Shown: positions 28,047 through 41,820, numbered from the stretch's first letter. The stretch: DNA of 64,000 nucleotides from Providencia alcalifaciens (GCA_025961275.1 JAOQNJ010000001.1:4547353-4611352), one strand, 5' to 3'. Notes: generated from the letters alone by a model not told the origin. Program-made: numbers and translations.

Positions 28047-28072
28047 CACTGCCTGTAGTGAAACAGGCAGTG
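28047..28072 (-). terminator. Hairpin after hisI
   Basis: CACTGCCTGT and ACAGGCAGTG form a perfect 10-bp stem with a 6-nt loop, directly downstream of the his operon. The T tract is weak. Confidence 0.6.
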
Positions 28073-28078
28073 AAATTA

Positions 28079-28683
28079 TTATTGATGGCGATCTTTAAGG
28101 CGTCGAATAATGGTACTTAGATCTAAGTCTTGATCTTGCAATAACACCAACAAGTGATAAACCAAGTCAGCAGCTTCGTTAGTGAGTTCTGCTCGGTCAT
28201 TGACGGTAGCAGCCAGTGCCGTTTCAACACCTTCTTCACCCACTTTTTGCGCAATACGCTTGGTGCCACTCGCATAAAGACGTGCTGTATAAGAGCTTTC
28301 CGGATCTGCAGTTTTACGCGACTTGAGTAATGTTTCTAGCTCGAATAAGAAACCCCAGTCACTTTGTGCAGGTGCGAAACAGCTTTCAGTTCCATTATGG
28401 CAAGTTGGTCCGACTGGCTGTACGAGTGCCAATAAGGTGTCACTGTCGCAATCAGGGTAGATATCAACTAAGTTGAGGAAATTACCGGACGTTTCCCCTT
28501 TGGTCCATAAACGCTGTTTGGTCCTAGAAAAAAAAGTCACCTTGCGACTTTCTATGGTTGCTTGTAATGCTTCGCGGTTCATATAGCCAAGCATTAGCAC
28601 ATCACCTGAGGTAGCATGCTGGACAACGACGGGCATTAGTTCATCCACTTTTTGCCAAGCGAGTTGGTTACATTGTTCTGTCG

Positions 28684-28690
<7 letters not shown>
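28079..28690 (-). CDS. hisI: Phosphoribosyl-AMP cyclohydrolase / phosphoribosyl-ATP diphosphatase
   Basis: Bifunctional enzyme for the second and third steps of histidine synthesis. 203 residues. The N-terminal cyclohydrolase domain (about 1-115) includes [28 protein letters not shown] and metal ligands in DCDSDTLL and CHNGTESCF. The C-terminal pyrophosphohydrolase domain (about 115-203) has [12 protein letters not shown] and [14 protein letters not shown]. Overlaps hisF by 7 bp; last gene of the operon. Confidence 0.97.
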
Positions 28691-30777
<2,087 letters not shown>

Positions 30778-30778
<1 letters not shown>

Positions 30779-31845
30779 TAGAGAACCCCTTTTGAGCTAG
30801 GCAAAGTATCCCCTTCGACACGGATAGCTTGGCGTAGTGTGCGGCCAAAGACTTTGAATAGGCTTTCTGCTTTGTGATGATCGTTTTTACCTTTGGTTTT
30901 GAGGTGTAGTGTGCAGCCCATCGCATAAGAGAGTGAACTGAAAAAGTGTTCAATCATTTCAGTGCTTAAATCGCCAACGCGCTGATATTTAAATTCTGCT
31001 TTATATTCAAGGTGTGGACGACCTGAAATATCTAATGCACAGCGAGCTTGGCACTCATCCATTGGAAGCACAAAACCAAAGCGTGCGATACCGCGTTTAT
31101 CGCCTAGCGCGATCCGCAATGCTTCGCCAAGCGCTAGGCCTGTGTCTTCAACAGAATGGTGATCATCAATAAACAAGTCGCCTTTGACATCGACATTTAA
31201 ACGAAAACCACCGTGGGTCGCAATTTGATCAAGCATATGATCAAAGAAGCCAACACCTGTGTTGATCACGCTACCACCTTCGCGGTCTAACCAAACTTCT
31301 ACTTGGATATGGGTTTCTTTGGTGACTCGCTCAACCAATGCGTGGCGATCGCGTTTGGTTAATTTATCGGTAATCGCAACCCAATCGAACGACTCAGGGC
31401 AATAGCGTAAGCCTTGAATACCCATATTTTTGGCCAGCTGCAGGTCGGTTTCACGATCACCAATTACATAGCTGTTGGCTAGGTCTAATTTACCTTCTGC
31501 AAGATAGGTTTCAACCAGCCCTAATTTAGGCTTACGGCAAGTGCAGTTATCCGCAGGCTTATGAGGGCAGATTAATACCTCATCAAAATTGATGCCTTGT
31601 GATTCAAATAGTTGCATCATTAAATTATGAGGCGGCTCAAAGTCAGCAGTAGGAAAACTGTCGGTCCCTAAGCCATCTTGGTTTGTTACCATAACTAAAC
31701 GATAATTCGCTTTTTGTAATGCCAGTAAGCTTGGAATAACGGCTTTTTCAAAGGCTAACTTGGTGAGGCTATCGACCTGAAAATCAGTTGGTGGCTCAGT
31801 AATTAACGTACCATCACGGTCAATAAAAAGTATTTTTTGGCTCAT
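30778..31845 (-). CDS. hisB: Histidinol-phosphatase / imidazoleglycerol-phosphate dehydratase
   Basis: 355-residue bifunctional enzyme, as in other enterobacteria. The N-terminal HAD phosphatase (about 1-165) has the nucleophile motif FIDRDGTLI and the zinc loop [17 protein letters not shown]. The C-terminal dehydratase (about 166-355) carries the metal-binding repeats [15 protein letters not shown] and [17 protein letters not shown] plus [15 protein letters not shown]. It catalyses steps seven and nine of the pathway. Confidence 0.98.
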
Positions 31846-31866
31846 GAATATTTCCTATTTTCAGGG

Positions 31867-32940
<1,074 letters not shown>

Positions 32941-34260
32941 TTACTCCTGATTTTGTTTTTTTAGTTCGTTTACACGTAAAGTAACGGCATTTTTATGAGC
33001 AGTAAGCCTTTCTGCTTGCGCTAATGTCTCAATGGTGGCAGCGAGTCCTAATAAACCTTGTTCTGAAAGCTTTTGAACGGTCATCCGTTTCATAAAATCA
33101 GCAAGGCCAAGGCTTGAATAGGTTGAAGTATAACCATAAGTGGGCAGTACATGGTTGGTGCCGGAGGCATAATCGCCCGCAGATTCAGGGGACCAATCCC
33201 CAACGAAAATTGATCCGGCATTGATTATTTTATCTACTAATTCATCTGCATTACGTGTTTGCAGAATCAGATGCTCAGGGCCATAGCGGTTACTGATTTC
33301 AACGCATTGGTCTATCGAATCAGCAATAATCACTCGACTTGAATTAAGCGCTTCTCTTGCGATATCTGCACGAGAAAGTTTAGCAAGCTGTTTTTCCGTT
33401 TCGTTGATAACACGCTGAGCAAAATCTTGATTATCAGTTAGTAAAATAACTTGCGAATCAGGACCATGCTCAGCCTGAGAAAGTAAATCAGCGGCTGTAA
33501 ATGCAGGGTTAGCTAAGCTGTCGGCGATAACCAAAACTTCTGATGGACCTGCAGGCATATCAATCGCAGCACCGTCGTGGCTTTGGCTTACTTGGCGTTT
33601 AGCTTCTGTTACATATGCATTGCCCGGCCCAAAAATCTTATCTACCGCAGGGATGCTTTCAGTACCGAATGCCATTGCAGCAATGGCTTGTGCTCCACCC
33701 ACTTGGAAAATTTCACTAATACCGCACAATTTTGCGGCATATAAAATTTCATCTGCAATCGGTGGCGGTGAACATAAAATGATTTTACGGCAACCTGCGA
33801 TATTTGCGGGTGTTCCTAGCATCATTACGGTTGATAATAATGGCGCAGAACCGCCCGGTATATACAGACCGACAGCATCAATCGGACGAGTCACTTGCTG
33901 GCAAACCACGCCCGATTGAGTCTCAACGCTGATTAGTGTTGGTTTTTGTGCTTCATGAAAACGACGAATATTACCAATTGCCGTATTCATTGCGGTCTTA
34001 ATTTCATTACCAAGACGTAACTCAGCTTGTTCAACGGTGTCTTGAGCAATACGGATGGTGGAAATGGTCGTTTTGTCAAAGCGTTGACTAAACTCAATCA
34101 GCGCACTGTCACCCAGTGCTTGTACCTGCTCAATAACCTGCTTTACAGTAGCACCGATGCTCGTTGATGCAGCGATAGCAGGGCGCGTTAATAATGCTTT
34201 TTGTTCAGCAGCACTGCATGTTGACCAGCGAATAAATTGGTTGAATCCCATTTCCATCAT
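32941..34260 (-). CDS. hisD: Histidinol dehydrogenase
   Basis: 439 residues; zinc- and NAD-dependent, catalysing the last two oxidations to histidine. Family runs [18 protein letters not shown] and [17 protein letters not shown] are intact, as are the zinc and catalytic residues in [16 protein letters not shown] and [11 protein letters not shown] 34260 follows ggagtaagc and overlaps nothing; it lies 2 bp after hisG. Confidence 0.98.
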   Translation of the reverse strand: MMEMGFNQFIRWSTCSAAEQKALLTRPAIAASTSIGATVKQVIEQVQALGDSALIEFSQRFDKTTISTIRIAQDTVEQAELRLGNEIKTAMNTAIGNIRRFHEAQKPTLISVETQSGVVCQQVTRPIDAVGLYIPGGSAPLLSTVMMLGTPANIAGCRKIILCSPPPIADEILYAAKLCGISEIFQVGGAQAIAAMAFGTESIPAVDKIFGPGNAYVTEAKRQVSQSHDGAAIDMPAGPSEVLVIADSLANPAFTAADLLSQAEHGPDSQVILLTDNQDFAQRVINETEKQLAKLSRADIAREALNSSRVIIADSIDQCVEISNRYGPEHLILQTRNADELVDKIINAGSIFVGDWSPESAGDYASGTNHVLPTYGYTSTYSSLGLADFMKRMTVQKLSEQGLLGLAATIETLAQAERLTAHKNAVTLRVNELKKQNQE

Positions 34261-34262
34261 GC

Positions 34263-35162
34263 TTACTCCATCATTTTTTCAATTGGTAGAACTAAAATGG
34301 AGCTTGCACCCAATGCTTTGAGTTTTTCCATTGTTTCCCAGAACAGTGTTTCACTACTGACCATATGCATTGCAACGCGATTTTGGTCACCCGCTAATGG
34401 TAGAAGTGTGGGTCTTTCAGCGCCCGGTAGTAAAGCAATGATCTCTTCTAAGCGTTCGCTTGGTGCGTGTAGCATGATGTATTTGGATTCACGCGCTTGG
34501 ATAACACCTTGAATACGCGTCATCATGCGGTCGATAAGCTGCTGTTTATCAGCAGACATTTCACCATCACGTTGAATTAAACAAGCTTTTGAACGATAGA
34601 TAACTTCAACTTCTTTTAAGCCGTTAGCTTCTAGTGTTGCACCTGTTGAAACAAGGTCACAAATGGCATCGGCAAGGCCTGCTCGTGGTGCAACTTCAAC
34701 TGAACCATTTAACAAGCAAGATTTGAATTGAATACCTTTCTCATCGAAGTAGCGCTTTAGCAAGTGTGGATAGGATGTGGCAATGCGAGAACCATTTAAA
34801 CACTCTGCACCCGTATAGTTAAAGTCGAGAGGAGCGGCGAGAGAGAGGCGACAGCCACCAAAATCGAGGCGACGTAGTGTTTTATAGGTTGCATTGTCAC
34901 CTTGTGCTTGGCGGTTTAATAACTCTTCTTCAAGCACATTTTCACCAATAATACCTAAGTCAACAACGCCATCCATTACCAACCCTGGGATATCGTCATC
35001 ACGCACACGAAGTAAATCAATAGGCATGTTTTCTGCATAAGCAATCAGTCGCTGTTGTTGTAAATTGATTTTAATTCCGCAACGCGCTAGCAGCTCTCTT
35101 GATTCATCGCTTAGGCGACCAGACTTTTGAATTGCAATTCTTAAACGTGATTTGTCTAACAT
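34263..35162 (-). CDS. hisG: ATP phosphoribosyltransferase
   Basis: 299 residues, the long, feedback-regulated form. It starts histidine synthesis by joining ATP and [22 protein letters not shown] opens the protein; the PRPP-binding loop [14 protein letters not shown] (about 165-178) is intact. The C-terminal ~75 residues are the ACT-like histidine-binding domain. First structural gene after the attenuator. Confidence 0.98.
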   Translation of the reverse strand: MLDKSRLRIAIQKSGRLSDESRELLARCGIKINLQQQRLIAYAENMPIDLLRVRDDDIPGLVMDGVVDLGIIGENVLEEELLNRQAQGDNATYKTLRRLDFGGCRLSLAAPLDFNYTGAECLNGSRIATSYPHLLKRYFDEKGIQFKSCLLNGSVEVAPRAGLADAICDLVSTGATLEANGLKEVEVIYRSKACLIQRDGEMSADKQQLIDRMMTRIQGVIQARESKYIMLHAPSERLEEIIALLPGAERPTLLPLAGDQNRVAMHMVSSETLFWETMEKLKALGASSILVLPIEKMME

Positions 35163-35205
35163 AATTTTACCCTGTTTATTCTGTTATATCTTTTTGATTA
35201 ATCAT

Positions 35206-35242
35206 AAAAAAACCCTCGGAAGATTATCTTCCGAGGGTTTTC
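35206..35242 (-). terminator. his operon attenuator terminator
   Basis: AACCCTCGGAAGA and TCTTCCGAGGGTT pair with a tiny loop; on the minus strand T7 follows. It lies between hisL and hisG, so it is the attenuator that forms when the leader is translated without stalling. Confidence 0.93.
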
Positions 35243-35307
35243 TATATTTCGCATTTCTGCCACCGGAAGAGTCGTTAATCGTCTTCCAGCACACATCGCC
35301 CAAAAGA

Positions 35308-35355
35308 CTAATCAGGATGATGATGATGATGATGGTTGCGAGAAATACGAGTCAT
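35308..35355 (-). CDS. hisL: his operon leader peptide
   Basis: 15 codons from ATG at 35355: MTRISRN, then six consecutive His codons, then PD and TAG. E. coli HisL begins MTR, has seven His and also ends PD. Ribosome stalling at the His run when charged His-tRNA is low prevents formation of the attenuator at 35206-35242. Too short for routine gene finding but unmistakable. Confidence 0.96.
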   Translation of the reverse strand: MTRISRNHHHHHHPD

Positions 35356-35735
35356 AGTAGCTTCCGTTTTAGTTATTTAGTGATGTTATTAGTTGCTTAA
35401 ACATTCATTACTCAACAAGCTATCCGATCTCGCCCCCTTAATGCAACTGTTTTTTTTAAATTAACGATAATAATTATATATACCCGTCATACTTCATGTT
35501 GTTTGATATAGATTTTAAATGGCGAGAATTACTCTGCTAACTATGCGGGTCGAAAATTTTTATTTGTTAGACAATAGACAACTTAAACCATTTCATGTTG
35601 TCATTTAGTTGATAGCGTTACATTAAAATTGCTGTAAACATCCGCCCAACAGAATCTAATATGCTCGGAAGTTAAACTGTTTTCAGTTAATCTAATGAGT
35701 AATTAAGATTGTTGCTTGATATGAAGAGATGATAA
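35356..35735. other. 380-bp divergent his/yeeZ promoter region
   Basis: Contains the his promoter (minus strand, somewhere about 35370-35480) and the yeeZ promoter. A truncated ERIC-like end, tacccgtcatacttcatgtt, is at about 35481-35500. No ORF. Confidence 0.45.
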
Positions 35736-36563
35736 ATGAAAAAAGTTGCGATTGTTGGATTAGGTTGGTTGGGTTTGCCATTAGCCAGAGCATTGTTGTC
35801 TGATGGTATGGAAGTAACAGGAACCAAAACCACACAAGATGGTATTACCGCTGCTCGTGCTATGGGGATTGATTGTTACACTTTACAACTTACCCCTGAG
35901 TTAGTCTGCGAGGTGGATGATTTGCAGCAATTGCTAGGTGGTACTGATGCTTTAATCATTTTGCTTCCTCCCTCAAAGATTAATGTTGCTGCTTATGTTG
36001 AAGCTATTCAACAACTTGTTGATACAGCGCTGGTATTTAATGTACCACGGGTGATCTTCACTTCATCAACATCAGTTTATGGCAATGCAAGTGGTGAAAT
36101 TGATGAAAAAAGCGATTTACAGGCTGCAACGGCTTCCTCTCAGGCATTAATCAACGTTGAAAATTGGTTGCATGATTTGCCGAATATTTCTGTCGACATT
36201 TTACGGTTAGCTGGATTAGTGGGTGAAAATCGTCACGCTGGACGTTTTCTTGCAGGTAAAAAATCACTGAAAGGTGCTGCTCAGCCTGTGAATATTGTCC
36301 ATCAAGATGATGTCATTGAAGCGATCAGATTATTACTTAAACAACCTCAAGGTGGACATGTTTACAATCTTTGTGCCCCAGAACACCCAAAACGTGCCAA
36401 TTTTTATCACCAAGCGGCACAATCATTAAACCTTGAACCGCCTGAATTTGATGATGAAGTCGAAGAATTTGCAGGAAAAGAAGTAAAAGGCAATCGTATT
36501 TGTGAAGATCTCGGGTTTGAATATCAATATCCAAACCCGATAGAGATGCCAATGAGTCTATAA
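35736..36563 (+). CDS. yeeZ: NAD(P)-binding SDR-like protein YeeZ
   Basis: 275 residues. Rossmann motif VGLGWLGLPLARALL (about 6-20) and an extended-SDR-like YGNASGEIDEKSDL region. It is the same gene found upstream of hisL in E. coli. Precise activity is unknown. It ends at 36563 and the next gene on the opposite strand ends at 36564, so the stops abut with no terminator. Confidence 0.9.
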   Translation: MKKVAIVGLGWLGLPLARALLSDGMEVTGTKTTQDGITAARAMGIDCYTLQLTPELVCEVDDLQQLLGGTDALIILLPPSKINVAAYVEAIQQLVDTALVFNVPRVIFTSSTSVYGNASGEIDEKSDLQAATASSQALINVENWLHDLPNISVDILRLAGLVGENRHAGRFLAGKKSLKGAAQPVNIVHQDDVIEAIRLLLKQPQGGHVYNLCAPEHPKRANFYHQAAQSLNLEPPEFDDEVEEFAGKEVKGNRICEDLGFEYQYPNPIEMPMSL

Positions 36564-37187
36564 TTATTTAATTGGGATCATGACAATCTTTTTAAATGCT
36601 GGGCGTGTTTTGAGTTGTTCGTACCAGCGCTCTAAATTGTTAAATGCGGGGCGTTCGGTAACGATTTCACGCCAAGGGTAGAACAGTGGCGCAATAGCAA
36701 TGTCAGCAATACCAAATTTTCGACCGCTAAAATAAGCTTGTTCTGCAAGCGCGTCATCCGCGATTTTAAGTAGTTTCTCAATATTCTGACAAATCGAGTT
36801 AACAACCTCAGGATCACGTTCGCTAACAGGAACGCGTACAATTTTATTCATCATTTGTTTAATATTGCCGAATAAATTGCTGCCTCCCCAGTCCATCCAT
36901 TTGTCCGCTGCGGCTCTTTCTTGGACATCTTGGGGCAATAATAAGTGAGAATGATCAAACTTTTCCGTAAGGTAACGTAAAATGGTATTTGATTCCCACA
37001 GGGTAAAGTGATCATCCTGTAAAGTTGGGATCGTGCTGTTTGGGTTCATTTTTTTGTATTCAGGTGTATCAAGCCCACCAAAAGGGCCACCAACATCTTT
37101 TTGCGCATATGCCGCGTTTAGTTCTTCGAGGCACCAAAGGACTTTTTTGACATTTGATGAATTTTTACGGCCCCATACAGTTAACAT
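36564..37187 (-). CDS. Glutathione S-transferase family protein
   Basis: 207 residues from ATG 37187 (RBS gagga). The N-terminal thioredoxin-like domain (about 1-80) has WGRKNSSNVKKVLWCLEEL, with Ser near the usual catalytic position, then NPNSTIPTLQDD and ESNTILRYL. The latter bind glutathione. The C-terminal helical domain (about 90-207) has FGIADIAIAPLFYPW. Detoxification or stress role is inferred; the substrate is unknown. In-frame starts further upstream (37199, 37259) have weaker support. Confidence 0.88.
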   Translation of the reverse strand: MLTVWGRKNSSNVKKVLWCLEELNAAYAQKDVGGPFGGLDTPEYKKMNPNSTIPTLQDDHFTLWESNTILRYLTEKFDHSHLLLPQDVQERAAADKWMDWGGSNLFGNIKQMMNKIVRVPVSERDPEVVNSICQNIEKLLKIADDALAEQAYFSGRKFGIADIAIAPLFYPWREIVTERPAFNNLERWYEQLKTRPAFKKIVMIPIK

Positions 37188-37347
37188 AATATTCCTCATA
37201 ATTTCATTTTCACGTAATTTAGCGAGATAAAGATAGATGAAATTGTATGATAGGAACAATCTTTATTTGTTGTTGATAGTCTCTTAGGGTAAAAAGTCCT
37301 ATATTAATAATGAATTAACCGTTTGAGTATTTGTAAAGGAGTAACCG

Positions 37348-38553
37348 ATGAACAGAAAAATTTTAACTTTAAAGGCTCGATATCTTGGAACTGGATTGGG
37401 CCTTTTAGTGGCTGTGAGTAGTTGCGTTTATGCAGCAGAGACACCGGTTGCCCCACAAATTGACGCAAAAGCCTTCGTCCTGATGGATTATGATAGTGGC
37501 AAAATTTTAGCGTCTAGTAATCCTGACGAGCGTTTAGATCCGGCAAGTTTAACCAAAATTATGACGAGTTATGTGATAGGCCAAGCGATTAAGGCGGGTA
37601 AAATTACGCCTCAGGATATGGTCACCGTTGGTGTTGACGCATGGGCAACCGGTAACCCTGTACTGAAAGGCTCATCCTTGATGTTTTTGAAGCCTAAAGA
37701 CCGTGTTTCAGTTTTAGATTTAAATAAAGGAATTGTCATTCAATCTGGTAATGATGCGAGTATCGCATTGGCAGATTATGTTGCAGGAAGCCAAGATTCT
37801 TTCGTTAGTTTGATGAATCAATATGTCCAACAGATTGGCTTGAAAAATACCCATTTTAAAACCGTGCATGGCCTAGACTCTGATGGTCAATACAGTACCG
37901 CACGTGATATGGCGATTTTAACACAAGCGATGATCCACGATGTTCCTGACGAGTATATCCTGCACAAAGAAAAAGAGTTTACCTTTAATAAAATTCGCCA
38001 GCCTAACCGTAACCGCTTATTGTGGAATGAAAATCTAAAAGTAGATGGTGTAAAAACTGGGCATACAAGTGGAGCCGGCCATAACTTAGTTGCCTCTGCC
38101 ACTGATGGCCCAATGCGCTTAATTTCGGTTGTTTTAGGTGCGCCAAGTGACCGCGTACGTTTTTCTGAAAGTGAAAAGCTATTAACTTGGGGATTTCGTT
38201 TCTTTGAAACAATCACGCCAATCAAAGCAGATCAAACTTTGCAAACACAGAGGGTATGGTTTGGGGATAAATCAGAGGTAGCATTAGGCGTTGAAAAAGA
38301 TGCGTCTGTTACCATACCAAAAGGTCAATTACAGAATTTGAAAGTCAGCTATGAATTGACTAATCCATCTATTGAAGCTCCATTAGCGAAAAACCAAGTG
38401 GTCGGTACTGTAAACTTTATCTTAAATGATGAGGTTGTTGAACAACGTCCACTTGTAGTGAAAGACGAAGTCGCAGAAGCTGGATTCTTTGGTCGTATTT
38501 GGGATTATATTGCTAAAACGGTAAGTGGTTGGTGGAGTGCTATTTTTGGTTAA
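37348..38553 (+). CDS. dacC: D-alanyl-D-alanine carboxypeptidase (PBP6-like)
   Basis: 401 residues. Trims the terminal D-Ala from peptidoglycan pentapeptides. Signal peptide about 1-29 (ending VYAAE). Active-site motifs: SLTK (about 67), SGN (about 133), KTG (about 236). The run [20 protein letters not shown] is almost identical to E. coli PBP6, and the length fits DacC better than DacD. The C-terminal amphipathic helix (about 380-401, [16 protein letters not shown]) anchors it to the inner membrane. RBS aaggag. Confidence 0.95.
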   Translation: MNRKILTLKARYLGTGLGLLVAVSSCVYAAETPVAPQIDAKAFVLMDYDSGKILASSNPDERLDPASLTKIMTSYVIGQAIKAGKITPQDMVTVGVDAWATGNPVLKGSSLMFLKPKDRVSVLDLNKGIVIQSGNDASIALADYVAGSQDSFVSLMNQYVQQIGLKNTHFKTVHGLDSDGQYSTARDMAILTQAMIHDVPDEYILHKEKEFTFNKIRQPNRNRLLWNENLKVDGVKTGHTSGAGHNLVASATDGPMRLISVVLGAPSDRVRFSESEKLLTWGFRFFETITPIKADQTLQTQRVWFGDKSEVALGVEKDASVTIPKGQLQNLKVSYELTNPSIEAPLAKNQVVGTVNFILNDEVVEQRPLVVKDEVAEAGFFGRIWDYIAKTVSGWWSAIFG

Positions 38554-38581
38554 CAAAAAATAGATATCTAATTTAATTATC

Positions 38582-38607
38582 AAAGGCGCATAAAAAGCGC
38601 CTTTTTA
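38582..38607 (+). terminator. dacC terminator
   Basis: AAAGGCGC and GCGCCTTT stem with loop ATAAAAA, then T run. Confidence 0.85.
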
Positions 38608-38818
38608 TTAAAAAATAAAATTATTCTTAAAAATTAATTATATTTTACAGATAAACTTCAATTGCAATATTTTCATTTTACTTTAATAATAAAATATATC
38701 ATTTGGTGTTTAATTATTTCAAAGTAATCATCTATTGAAATAAGAACATATAATTGATACTGAGCATTTAATTAATAAATGGATTTAACATGTGTATTTA
38801 ATACGGAGAATGATATTT

Positions 38819-40249
38819 ATGGCTATAACATTAGAACAAAGAAAAGCAGAGTTAGCAGCAAGAGAAAAAACGCAAGGTATTGGTGAAAATAAAGTTCTAG
38901 GGGGAAATGCGCTCAATCGTGGATATAATAAGGGTATTATTGAAGGCGGGATTGCCTATGATGGTGGAATGGGTAACGGTAATACTCAAGGAGGGAGCGC
39001 AACAAATAATAACATAAATGAAGACACCGTTGCAGGGGGCGCAGCATTTAACCGCGGCGTTAATAATGGTGATGTTGGCGGAGGTGATGGCATTAACGAT
39101 GGAATAAACAAAAATACACTTTTAGGTGGTATGGCTGATAATAATTTTGGTTCTATAAATCAATCAGGTTCTTTTATTAAAGGTGGTGACGCAATTAGGG
39201 AGCTTCAGCGTTGTGTAGAGAGTTATGATGGTCATCTAATTCAATTAAAAGCAATGCAAGATGATTACGCAAAGATAAAAGGACAAATTGAAATTGGCCA
39301 AACTCAAAGCAATAAAATATCGCATGCTGAACAAGAAAAATTAGAAAATTTATTAATAGAAAAAAATGATGAAATTAATAAATTGAATGATAATATCAAA
39401 AATAATCTTAACGAAATTCAAAAGTTAACTTCTCAATCAACAGGTAAAGATGAGATTGTTAAAGCTGTAACAACAGAGCTTGAAGAAGCTATTAAGCAAA
39501 AAAATGAACTAATAGCACATTTGGCTGATGTTGAAAATAAAAAACTAAATGCTTTTAAACGTATTGAAACATTAAAAGAATCTATTGAACAAAAAAACAA
39601 GGAAGTATCAGAGTATCAAAAAAAATTAGAAGAGCATGGTGCTGACAAGGATGATCTAAATAAAAAGATTTCAACATTACAAAGTGAATTGAAAAATAAA
39701 GAAACTGAATTAAATAATAATCAAAAGTTAGTTGCAAGAAGAGAAAAAACAATTTCTAAACTCAATACTAGAATTTTGACAGTAGAAGTCGAATATAATC
39801 AAAAGCAAGATGAATTAAAAAAACAATTAGAAGAAGTTATGAATCAAATATCAGCTTTAGCTAAAGAAGGTAAAAATAAATTATCTGATTCTGTTACTGT
39901 TACAGCAGGTAGTAAAATAACCGCTTCAACAGTAGAAACAACCACTACAATAGATGATGAGTCATCAACTGCTCCATCTATTAATGGTGGCAACGTTCGA
40001 AATACAGGTACGAATACAGGTCTGATAAAAGCGGGAGATAGCAACAGTCACTCTATTGTTGTCAATACTGAAATTAATATTGATAAAGGCAATACTAGTG
40101 ATCTCGTTGTAAGTAACCTAGTTGAATCAATGAGTGGAATGACAAGTAAGGCCGAAGGTATTATCACTGATGTTATTGGTTCAGTGGATAAAAATACTAA
40201 AGGTGTTGTTGTATTTGCACAAAATAGCTCAAACCAAGTAGTTTGTTAA
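38819..40249 (+). CDS. Unrecognised protein: 15-residue Gly-Gly repeats plus long coiled coil
   Basis: 476 residues from ATG 38819 (GGAG 10 nt upstream; in-frame GTG 38792 and ATG 38810 are poorer). I do not recognise a family. There is no signal peptide and no membrane segment. Residues 28-125 hold GG pairs at 28, 43, 58, 73, 88 and 103, an exact 15-residue period with Asn/Gly-rich turns (GGNALNRG, GGIAYDGG, GGAAFNRG), then one more at 122. This suggests a beta-solenoid. Residues about 130-355 are Lys/Glu/Asn-rich heptad-like coiled coil. A Thr/Ser-rich linker follows, then another turn-like copy, INGGNVRNTGTNTG, and a final VVC. AT-rich compared with neighbours, which suggests acquisition. 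Own terminator; probably monocistronic. Confidence 0.85.
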   Translation: MAITLEQRKAELAAREKTQGIGENKVLGGNALNRGYNKGIIEGGIAYDGGMGNGNTQGGSATNNNINEDTVAGGAAFNRGVNNGDVGGGDGINDGINKNTLLGGMADNNFGSINQSGSFIKGGDAIRELQRCVESYDGHLIQLKAMQDDYAKIKGQIEIGQTQSNKISHAEQEKLENLLIEKNDEINKLNDNIKNNLNEIQKLTSQSTGKDEIVKAVTTELEEAIKQKNELIAHLADVENKKLNAFKRIETLKESIEQKNKEVSEYQKKLEEHGADKDDLNKKISTLQSELKNKETELNNNQKLVARREKTISKLNTRILTVEVEYNQKQDELKKQLEEVMNQISALAKEGKNKLSDSVTVTAGSKITASTVETTTTIDDESSTAPSINGGNVRNTGTNTGLIKAGDSNSHSIVVNTEINIDKGNTSDLVVSNLVESMSGMTSKAEGIITDVIGSVDKNTKGVVVFAQNSSNQVVC

Positions 40250-40269
40250 TAATACTCTATTAGATAAAT

Positions 40270-40300
40270 AGAGGCCTACAGTTTGTAGGCCTCTTTGTTT
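40270..40300. terminator. Terminator between repeat protein gene and sdaA
   Basis: AGAGGCCTAC and GTAGGCCTCT form a perfect 10-bp stem, then ttgttt. Serves the plus-strand gene and possibly the convergent sdaA. Confidence 0.85.
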
Positions 40301-40328
40301 AATACAATATGTGGTAAAAGAACCTAAA

Positions 40329-41696
40329 TTAATCGCAGTGCGCGAGCTTGATTGCTAAGCCACCTAGTGACGTTTCTCGATATTTTGAATTAATATCTTT
40401 ACCTGTTTCGTACATTGTTTCGATAACTTTATCGAGACAAACACGAGGATCGCTAACGCGACGCAATGCCATTCGAGCAGCATTGACAGCTTTAACGGAA
40501 GCGATGGCATTACGTTCGATACAAGGTACTTGAACTTGTCCACCCACTGGGTCACACGTTAAACCAAGGTTATGCTCCATGGCAATTTCAGCTGCAATAC
40601 AGACCTGTTCGGGACTTCCACCCATCAATTCTGCTAGTCCAGCAGCAGCCATAGAACAAGCAACACCAACCTCACCTTGGCAGCCAACTTCTGCGCCAGA
40701 GATGGAAGCATTCATCTTATATAGTGTGCCTATCACACCTGAGACTAAAAAGTAGCGAGTATAAGAGTTTTCATTAACAGGGCGGATGAATTTGTCATAG
40801 TAGGCTAAAACCGCCGGTATAATGCCGCAAGCCCCATTAGTCGGTGCTGTAACAACACGACCACCTGCTGCATTTTCTTCATTCACGGCCAATGCGTACA
40901 TATTAATCCAATCAATCACGACCATTGGATCGGTATTAGTATTATCACTGGTCACGAGTTGGCGGCGTAAAGCAGCGGCACGGCGAGGAACACGTAATGG
41001 TCCTGGCAATAAGCCTTCAGTTGTGACACCGCGTTCAATACCCGCTTTCATTACATCCCATACGCTAGACAAATATTGGTGGATTTCTTGTTTGCTGTGT
41101 AAGGCAAGTTCATTTTGCATCACTAGAGCAGAAAGAGATAAACCTGTTTCTTTACAGTGTCGTTGCAGATCAGAGGCATATTGATAGGGATAAGGAACTT
41201 GTACTGATTGATCATTTGATTGACCAAAATGTTCTTCGTCAACAATAAATCCACCACCAATCGAGTAATATGTTTTTGTATAGATAGTTTCATCTGCATG
41301 AAATGCAGTAATGGTCATACCATTTTCGTGCAGAGGCAAATTAGTTGAATGAAAGTTCATTCCACCTTTAATCGGGAAATCAACTTGATGTTGCCCATTG
41401 GCAAGTAATAATTTACCAGTTTGTTCAACTTGGCGAATAAAGGCTGGAATTGCATCAATATCGACAGTGTCAGGTAAATTACCGGCAAGGCCCATAATAA
41501 TAGCAATGTCAGTTGCATGCCCTTTACCTGTTAGTGATAAAGATCCATAAACATCAACAGAGATACGGGTGGTTGATAAGAGTAAATTTTGTTGAATTAA
41601 ATCTTCGACAAATTGCTTACCTGCTTTCATCGGGCCAACGGTGTGGGAGCTAGAGGGGCCGATACCAATTTTGAAGATATCAAATACGCTAATCAT
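40329..41696 (-). CDS. sdaA: L-serine ammonia-lyase (Fe-S)
   Basis: 455 residues; deaminates L-serine to pyruvate using a 4Fe-4S cluster. N-terminal motif FKIGIGPSSSHTVGPMKAG (about 7-25). Cluster and catalytic region: APTNGACGIIPAVLAYY, GCQGEVGVACSMAAAGL and HNLGLTCDPVGGQVQVPC. Downstream of sdaC in the same orientation with a 124-bp hairpin-containing gap, forming a serine uptake/deamination operon. Could equally be called sdaB by context; the paralogues are similar. Confidence 0.95.
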   Translation of the reverse strand: MISVFDIFKIGIGPSSSHTVGPMKAGKQFVEDLIQQNLLLSTTRISVDVYGSLSLTGKGHATDIAIIMGLAGNLPDTVDIDAIPAFIRQVEQTGKLLLANGQHQVDFPIKGGMNFHSTNLPLHENGMTITAFHADETIYTKTYYSIGGGFIVDEEHFGQSNDQSVQVPYPYQYASDLQRHCKETGLSLSALVMQNELALHSKQEIHQYLSSVWDVMKAGIERGVTTEGLLPGPLRVPRRAAALRRQLVTSDNTNTDPMVVIDWINMYALAVNEENAAGGRVVTAPTNGACGIIPAVLAYYDKFIRPVNENSYTRYFLVSGVIGTLYKMNASISGAEVGCQGEVGVACSMAAAGLAELMGGSPEQVCIAAEIAMEHNLGLTCDPVGGQVQVPCIERNAIASVKAVNAARMALRRVSDPRVCLDKVIETMYETGKDINSKYRETSLGGLAIKLAHCD

Positions 41697-41778
41697 ATTC
41701 AGCGCTTCCTATATTAGGTAGGTCTTTAATTTTATAGGCGTGTTATGCCGTGTGCTCCGGCATTTTAGTGAGGGAGGT

Positions 41779-41810
41779 GAATGATCCGCCGGAGTGGATC
41801 ACTCACCCGA
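41779..41810 (-). promoter_or_regulatory. Hairpin between sdaC and sdaA
   Basis: GGTGAATGATCC and GGATCACTCACC form an almost perfect 12-bp stem around an 8-nt loop. There is no T tract, so it probably tunes sdaC versus sdaA message levels. Confidence 0.5.
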
Positions 41811-41820
41811 TAAAGGTCAA

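Noticed and set aside
35290-35345. Run of ATG/GATGAT trinucleotides suspected as a microsatellite
   Set aside because: It is the His codon run of hisL read on the other strand.
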